Positions 60,026-64,000 of a DNA stretch of 64,000 nt are shown here, piece after piece. This DNA comes from Arthrobacter sp. PvP023 (lineage in GTDB: Bacteria; Actinomycetota; Actinomycetes; Actinomycetales; Micrococcaceae). The notes beneath the pieces are model-generated. The model searched no databases. It saw only the letters and a program-made list of their open reading frames with translations, and was not told where the DNA came from. Numbering within the stretch: position 1 is the stretch's first letter; each line of letters begins with the position of its first letter. Where the stretch lies: positions 3,038,001 through 3,102,000 of the forward strand of contig NZ_JAFIBI010000001.1 in assembly GCF_017832975.1 (NCBI RefSeq), in the 5' to 3' direction. Both the position numbers and the translations under genes were made by a program.

Positions 60026-61660
60026 ATGCAGAAGGTACAGATCCTTACGGCCCGCGAAGCAGCGGACCTCATCAATGACGACGACGTCATCACCGTCAGC
60101 TCCTCCAGCGCCCTGGGCTGCCCCGACAGCGTCCTGGCCGGCATCGGCCAACGGTTCGAAGAAACCTCGCACCCGGTCAACCTGACGTCCGTGCACCCGA
60201 TCGCCGCCGGCGACATGTACGGAGTCAAGGGCATCGACCACATCGCCCGGCCGGGGCTGCTGCGCAAGGTCATCGCAGGGTCCTACCCCTCCGGCCCCTC
60301 CAGCGCGGAGCCGCCGCTGATCTGGCAGATGATCGAGCGCGACGAAGTGGAGGCCTACAACTTCCCGTCTGGCGTCATCTACCAGATGCACCGCACCGCG
60401 GCGGCGAAGCAGCCGGGCGTCTTCACCAAGGTGGGCCTGGACACTTTCATCGATCCCCGCCTCCAGGGCGGGCGGATGAACGCCAGCACCCCCGCAAGCC
60501 ACGTGGAAACGGCCACCCTGGCCGGCAATGAATGGCTGTTCTTTCCCTCAGTGATCCCCAATGTCGCCATCATCCGGGCGACCACCGCCGACGAATACGG
60601 CAACCTGACCTTCGAGGACGAAGGATCCCCCCTCGGAGCCCTGGACCTGGCCTACGCCGCGCACAACAACGGCGGCATCGTCATCGCCCAAGTCAAGCGC
60701 CTGGCCGAGGCCGGAAGCCTCCACCCGCAGCACGTGAAGGTCCCCGGCATCCTCGTCGACGCCATCGTCATCGCCGAAGACCAGCTGCAAACCACCCTGA
60801 CCCCCAACGACCCCGCAATCTCCGGTCAGCTGCGCCGCCCCCTTAGCTCGCTCCCCCACATCGGCTTCTCTTTGGAGAAAATCACCGCCCGCCGCGCCGC
60901 CCAGGAACTCAAAGCCGGCGAAATCGTCAACCTCGGCTTCGGGGTCTCGGCCCTCGTCCCCCACGTACTGGTCGAAGAAAACCAAGGACGAGAAGTCAGC
61001 TGGGTCATCGAACAGGGCGCCGTCGGCGGCATCCCCCTGCTGGACTTCGCGTTCGGCTGCGCCCAGAACCCCGACGCCATCATGCCCAGCATTGACCAGT
61101 TCACCCTCCTGCAGGGCGGCGGATTCAACCGATCTCTGCTTTCCTTCCTGGAAATCGACCGGCACGGCAACGTCAACGTCCACCACCTGCCCAAAAAGCG
61201 CCACGTGACCGCGGGCGTCGGCGGATTCGCCGACATCACCTCCTCCGCCCCGGAGATCATCTTCATGGGCGCCTTCACCGCCGGACGCCGGGACATAGCT
61301 GCCGGCGGGAACGGGCTCGACATCCGCTCCGACGGTCCCTTCACCAAGCTCGTCAACGATGTTTCAGCGGTCACCTTCTCCGGACCGAGGGCCCTCGCCA
61401 ACGGACAAAAGGTCAAGTACATCACCGAACGCGCGGTGCTGGAATTGACGGTTGAGGGCCTCGTCGTCACCGAAGTTGCCCCCGGGGTCGACCTGCAAAA
61501 AGACATCCTGGACCGCTGCGAATTCCCGCTGATCGTCTCCGAGGACCTCCGCACCATGGACCTCGCCCTGTTCGCCGACGCCCCCGTCGGCCTGCACCTT
61601 CCGACGCTGCCGCTGCACGAGCGGATAGAACAGCGCAACCCTTCACTGGCCGCGCACTGA
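60026..61660 (+). CDS. Fused alpha/beta family I CoA-transferase
   Basis: A 544-residue protein with both halves of a class I CoA-transferase joined, as in SCOT and YdiF. The second half contains VIEQGAVGG, whose Glu329 corresponds to the nucleophile of the ExG motif, and the C-terminal EVAPGVDLQKDIL is characteristic of YdiF/acetate CoA-transferase. The first half begins AREAADLINDDDVITVSSSS. It transfers CoA between short-chain acids. Such an enzyme in a sugar-acid operon is unusual; it might process a short-chain acid released from the substrate. Confidence 0.86.
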   Translation: MQKVQILTAREAADLINDDDVITVSSSSALGCPDSVLAGIGQRFEETSHPVNLTSVHPIAAGDMYGVKGIDHIARPGLLRKVIAGSYPSGPSSAEPPLIWQMIERDEVEAYNFPSGVIYQMHRTAAAKQPGVFTKVGLDTFIDPRLQGGRMNASTPASHVETATLAGNEWLFFPSVIPNVAIIRATTADEYGNLTFEDEGSPLGALDLAYAAHNNGGIVIAQVKRLAEAGSLHPQHVKVPGILVDAIVIAEDQLQTTLTPNDPAISGQLRRPLSSLPHIGFSLEKITARRAAQELKAGEIVNLGFGVSALVPHVLVEENQGREVSWVIEQGAVGGIPLLDFAFGCAQNPDAIMPSIDQFTLLQGGGFNRSLLSFLEIDRHGNVNVHHLPKKRHVTAGVGGFADITSSAPEIIFMGAFTAGRRDIAAGGNGLDIRSDGPFTKLVNDVSAVTFSGPRALANGQKVKYITERAVLELTVEGLVVTEVAPGVDLQKDILDRCEFPLIVSEDLRTMDLALFADAPVGLHLPTLPLHERIEQRNPSLAAH

Positions 61661-61693
61661 AGCGCGGCCGAAACGCCTGAAAGGACCCCTGCA

Positions 61694-63961
61694 ATGAGAA
61701 GCCACCGCATCCTGACGCCCTACGAGACCGAACTCGCCGATGCATTGTTCGAGGCGATGTTCCCCTCTGACGGCGACAGCCCCGACGTCCGCGAAGCCGG
61801 TGTCACCGATTACCTGGACCTGACGCTGGAAGGCTACGGGCGCAAGGACCTCCCCCGCTACCAGTGGCTCTTCGGCGCCCTGGACCGCTACGCGGAGGAC
61901 AAGCACGGCAGGAACTTCGCCGCCCTCACCCTGGACGAACGCACCGATGTACTGGTCCTGCTCGAACAGGGCGAACTGACCGACCAGCTGCCGGTGAAGG
62001 AACAGCGGGATCTCTTCGGTCTGGTCATCGCGCACCTGCAGGAGGGTCTCTTCGCGGACCCGGCCCACGGCGGCAACAAGGATGCCGTTGGCTGGAAGTT
62101 CCTCAAGCACCCCGGCGTTTGGCTGGAAAACTCAGCGGAGGAAAACCTCAGCATCGACCACGTCAACAAGGACGGGGTCATCAAGACCCTTGCTGACGCG
62201 ATGCGGGAAATCCCGCGCGACACCGAGGGCCACCGGCTCAAGCAGCTCGGCTACGAAAACGCCGTCAACCCCCGAATGACCGATGAAGTGGACGTCCTGC
62301 TCGTCGGCGTGGGCGCCATGGGGGGACTCAGCGCCCAGGTCTTCGCCGAAGCCGGCCTGAGCGTCGTCGGCATCGAAGCTGGCCCCTTCCGGCCGCTCGA
62401 TGAGTTCCTCCCCGACGAACTCGAGCACGCTTACTACACCCGCGGCGGCCTGGGTCCGAAATTCCAACAGGAAACCCCGCGCTGGCGCGAAACCGCGGAC
62501 GAAGAGGACAGCCGCGAGGCAACATTTTCGCTGGGCCGCATGGTCAATGGCGTTGGTGGTTCCGCTGGACACTACGGCTCCTGGCTCCGCCGCTTCCACC
62601 CCTGGCAGTTCGCCCCCAAGAGCCACTACGACGGCCTCTACGGCACCGGTGCACTGCCGGAGGACTGCACGCTGGCGGACTGGCCCGTCACCTACGAGGA
62701 CCTCGAGCCGTTTTACACCAAGCTCGAGCACCTGATCGGCATCGCCGGCGATGAGTCCAACCCGTTCGTCACACGCAGCAAGCCGCTGCCGCTGCCGGCC
62801 ACCCGTCCGTTCATCCTGGGCAACAAATTCACCGAGACGGCCAAGGCCGCCGGGCTGCACCCACATCCCGTTCCCGTCGGATTTACCACAGAGTCCTATG
62901 GCGGCCGTCCCGCCACCGGCTACAGCGCCTGGAACAACGGCCTCGGCTCCTTCCGGGGAGACCGCTGGCACCCGGGCCTGGGCCCCGTTCCCGCGGCCAT
63001 CGAAACCGGGAAGTTTGAACTGCGCACCCACTCCCGCGTCACCCGGATCATCATGGATGACGCCGGCGCCGCCCGTGGCGTTGAATGGATCGATCCCCTG
63101 GGCCGGGTCCGGCGCCAGTACGCCCGCGCCGTCATCCTGTCGGCCTATACGTATGAGAACCTGCGCCTGATGTACCTCTCGTCAGACTCAAGGCACGAGA
63201 ACGGTCTGGGCAACAACACCGGCCAGCTGGGCCTGCACTACATGACCAAGATGTTCGGGCACGTCGACGCGCTGTTCCCCGGCACCGAATTCAACCGGCA
63301 CACCGGCCCCGCAGCGCAGGGCGTCGTTCTCGATGACTTCCTCTCCCCGGAGTTCCGGTCGCTGGACCACGGCTTTATCGGCGGCGCGACCCTCGGCGCG
63401 GAACAGCAGGCACTGCCGCTGCAGATCGCCCGCGAAACGCTGCCCGGGGACGTCCGCCGCTGGGGCGCCGGCTACCGCGACCACTTGAAGCTCTGGTCCC
63501 AGCAGGGCGTCATCCGGATCCAGCCCGACGCCCTGCCCTACGCCTCGCACCGGCTCGAGATCGACCCCCGGCACCGCGACTCCTCGGGCCTGGGCATGCC
63601 GCTGGTCCGGGTGACCTACCGGCTTCGGGACAACGAGCGGCGCCTGGCGTCGTGGATGGCGGACAAGGCAACAGGCCTGCTGAAAGACATGGGCGCCACA
63701 AAGACCTGGCAGGGCCCGTACTTCACCGGCGTAGGTTCCAGCCACGACCTCGGCGGGGCACGCTTCGGCCACGACCCGGCCGGCGCTGTTCTCGACGAAC
63801 ACCTCGCGGTCCACGACACCCGCAACCTGTACATGTACTCGGGCGCCGCATTCCCCAGCTGCCCCGGTATCAATCCCACCCTGACCATCTGGGCGATCGT
63901 CATGCGCGCCGCCGAACACCTCGCCGGCGAGCTCGGCGGTCTGAGGAAGGAACAGCCATGA
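61694..63961 (+). CDS. GMC oxidoreductase with N-terminal gluconate-2-dehydrogenase subunit-3-like domain
   Basis: A 755-residue fusion. Residues 1-190 resemble the small subunit of gluconate 2-dehydrogenase (Gluconate_2-dh3), with PYETELADALFEAMFPSDGD at the start. The GMC/FAD domain follows: VDVLLVGVGAMGGLSAQVF near 200 with GxGxxG, and the C-terminal SSHDLGGARFG and GINPTLTIWAI supply the His and Asn of the active site. AAAGGA before the ATG. No Tat or Sec signal, although the related enzymes are exported with cytochrome subunits. It probably oxidises a sugar acid; the next gene overlaps by four bases. Confidence 0.85.
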   Translation: MRSHRILTPYETELADALFEAMFPSDGDSPDVREAGVTDYLDLTLEGYGRKDLPRYQWLFGALDRYAEDKHGRNFAALTLDERTDVLVLLEQGELTDQLPVKEQRDLFGLVIAHLQEGLFADPAHGGNKDAVGWKFLKHPGVWLENSAEENLSIDHVNKDGVIKTLADAMREIPRDTEGHRLKQLGYENAVNPRMTDEVDVLLVGVGAMGGLSAQVFAEAGLSVVGIEAGPFRPLDEFLPDELEHAYYTRGGLGPKFQQETPRWRETADEEDSREATFSLGRMVNGVGGSAGHYGSWLRRFHPWQFAPKSHYDGLYGTGALPEDCTLADWPVTYEDLEPFYTKLEHLIGIAGDESNPFVTRSKPLPLPATRPFILGNKFTETAKAAGLHPHPVPVGFTTESYGGRPATGYSAWNNGLGSFRGDRWHPGLGPVPAAIETGKFELRTHSRVTRIIMDDAGAARGVEWIDPLGRVRRQYARAVILSAYTYENLRLMYLSSDSRHENGLGNNTGQLGLHYMTKMFGHVDALFPGTEFNRHTGPAAQGVVLDDFLSPEFRSLDHGFIGGATLGAEQQALPLQIARETLPGDVRRWGAGYRDHLKLWSQQGVIRIQPDALPYASHRLEIDPRHRDSSGLGMPLVRVTYRLRDNERRLASWMADKATGLLKDMGATKTWQGPYFTGVGSSHDLGGARFGHDPAGAVLDEHLAVHDTRNLYMYSGAAFPSCPGINPTLTIWAIVMRAAEHLAGELGGLRKEQP

Positions 63962-64000
63962 GCACCGAAACGACACCCGTCGTCACGGAAGCCACCGGAC
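63958..64000 (+). CDS. Start of a downstream gene, cut by the window edge
   Basis: ATG overlapping the GMC stop codon by four bases (ATGA), with GGAAGGAA-like sequence before it; 14 codons are visible (MSTETTPVVTEATG). Too short to identify; the position suggests a partner or next enzyme of the GMC operon. Confidence 0.6.
   Translation, partial: MSTETTPVVTEATG

Noticed and set aside
1..64000. CRISPR arrays, rRNA genes, prophage structural genes or replication origin
   Set aside because: No regularly spaced repeats, no conserved rRNA segments, no phage proteins and no DnaA-box cluster were found on reading through.

Overview
The window looks like a high-GC Gram-positive chromosome, most probably a soil Micrococcaceae (Arthrobacter, Pseudarthrobacter or Paenarthrobacter type). 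This is inferred from dense GC-rich coding, many GTG and TTG starts, lipobox solute-binding proteins, and the run of LacI, GntR, TetR and ROK-controlled catabolic clusters. There are no rRNA genes, no CRISPR array and no intact tRNA gene. One tRNA 3' fragment and one small defective IS256-type element are present.

Layout. (1) 0-9.1 kb: the start of an inositol-type kinase gene (iolC), a tautomerase, a sugar epimerase plus Gfo/Idh/MocA dehydrogenase pair, a LacI regulator and a three-gene sugar ABC importer. The LacI gene and both target operons share the palindrome TGGAGCGCTCCA, placed just downstream of matching promoters. (2) 9.1-12.5 kb: a scar region with a displaced tRNA 3' end and its terminator, a frameshifted alpha/beta hydrolase, a 757-bp IS256 derivative with matching inverted repeats, and a 5'-truncated HupE/UreJ gene. 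(3) 12.5-22.7 kb: an aromatic-acid cluster with an AAHS-type MFS carrier, a GntR/FCD regulator, an NitT/Tau-type ABC importer, a VOC-fold extradiol dioxygenase, and the lower pathway 4-oxalomesaconate tautomerase, hydratase and CHA aldolase, then a small conserved hypothetical gene. The operator ATTGTTAACAAT recurs at its promoters. (4) 22.8-24.8 kb: Lrp with a divergent LysE exporter and an RraA-like protein. (5) 24.8-43 kb: a second regulon marked by five copies of TGAGAA-N4-TTCTCA. It comprises gluconate/idonate dehydrogenases, an SDR-aminotransferase-TetR-TetR operon, an RraA-MFS-PxpABC (5-oxoprolinase) operon, a peptide/opine-type ABC importer with a fused permease-ATPase, gluconokinase and a 2-hydroxyacid dehydrogenase. 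(6) 43-44.7 kb: decayed DNA carrying pieces of a second copy of cluster 3. (7) 44.7-51.5 kb: ROK regulator, MFS carrier and esterase around a large palindrome, then aldo/keto reductase, glycerate kinase and fragments of a DUF993 gene and a LacI gene. (8) 51.5-64 kb: a sugar-acid cluster with HAD phosphatase, KDPG aldolase, KDG kinase, a CUT1 importer without its own ATPase, LacI, Gfo/Idh/MocA, a CoA-transferase and a GMC dehydrogenase fused to a gluconate-2-dehydrogenase subunit-3-like domain.

How it works together. Each catabolic block pairs an importer with its enzymes and a local repressor, and the repressor's operator can be read repeatedly at the promoters of its own block. The most interesting parts are the aromatic pathway, where the only ring-cleavage candidate is a one-domain-family VOC enzyme rather than the LigAB type, and the TGAGAA regulon, whose combination of sugar-acid enzymes, aminotransferase, 5-oxoprolinase and peptide-type importer suggests catabolism of a sugar-acid/amino-acid conjugate not obvious from known pathways.
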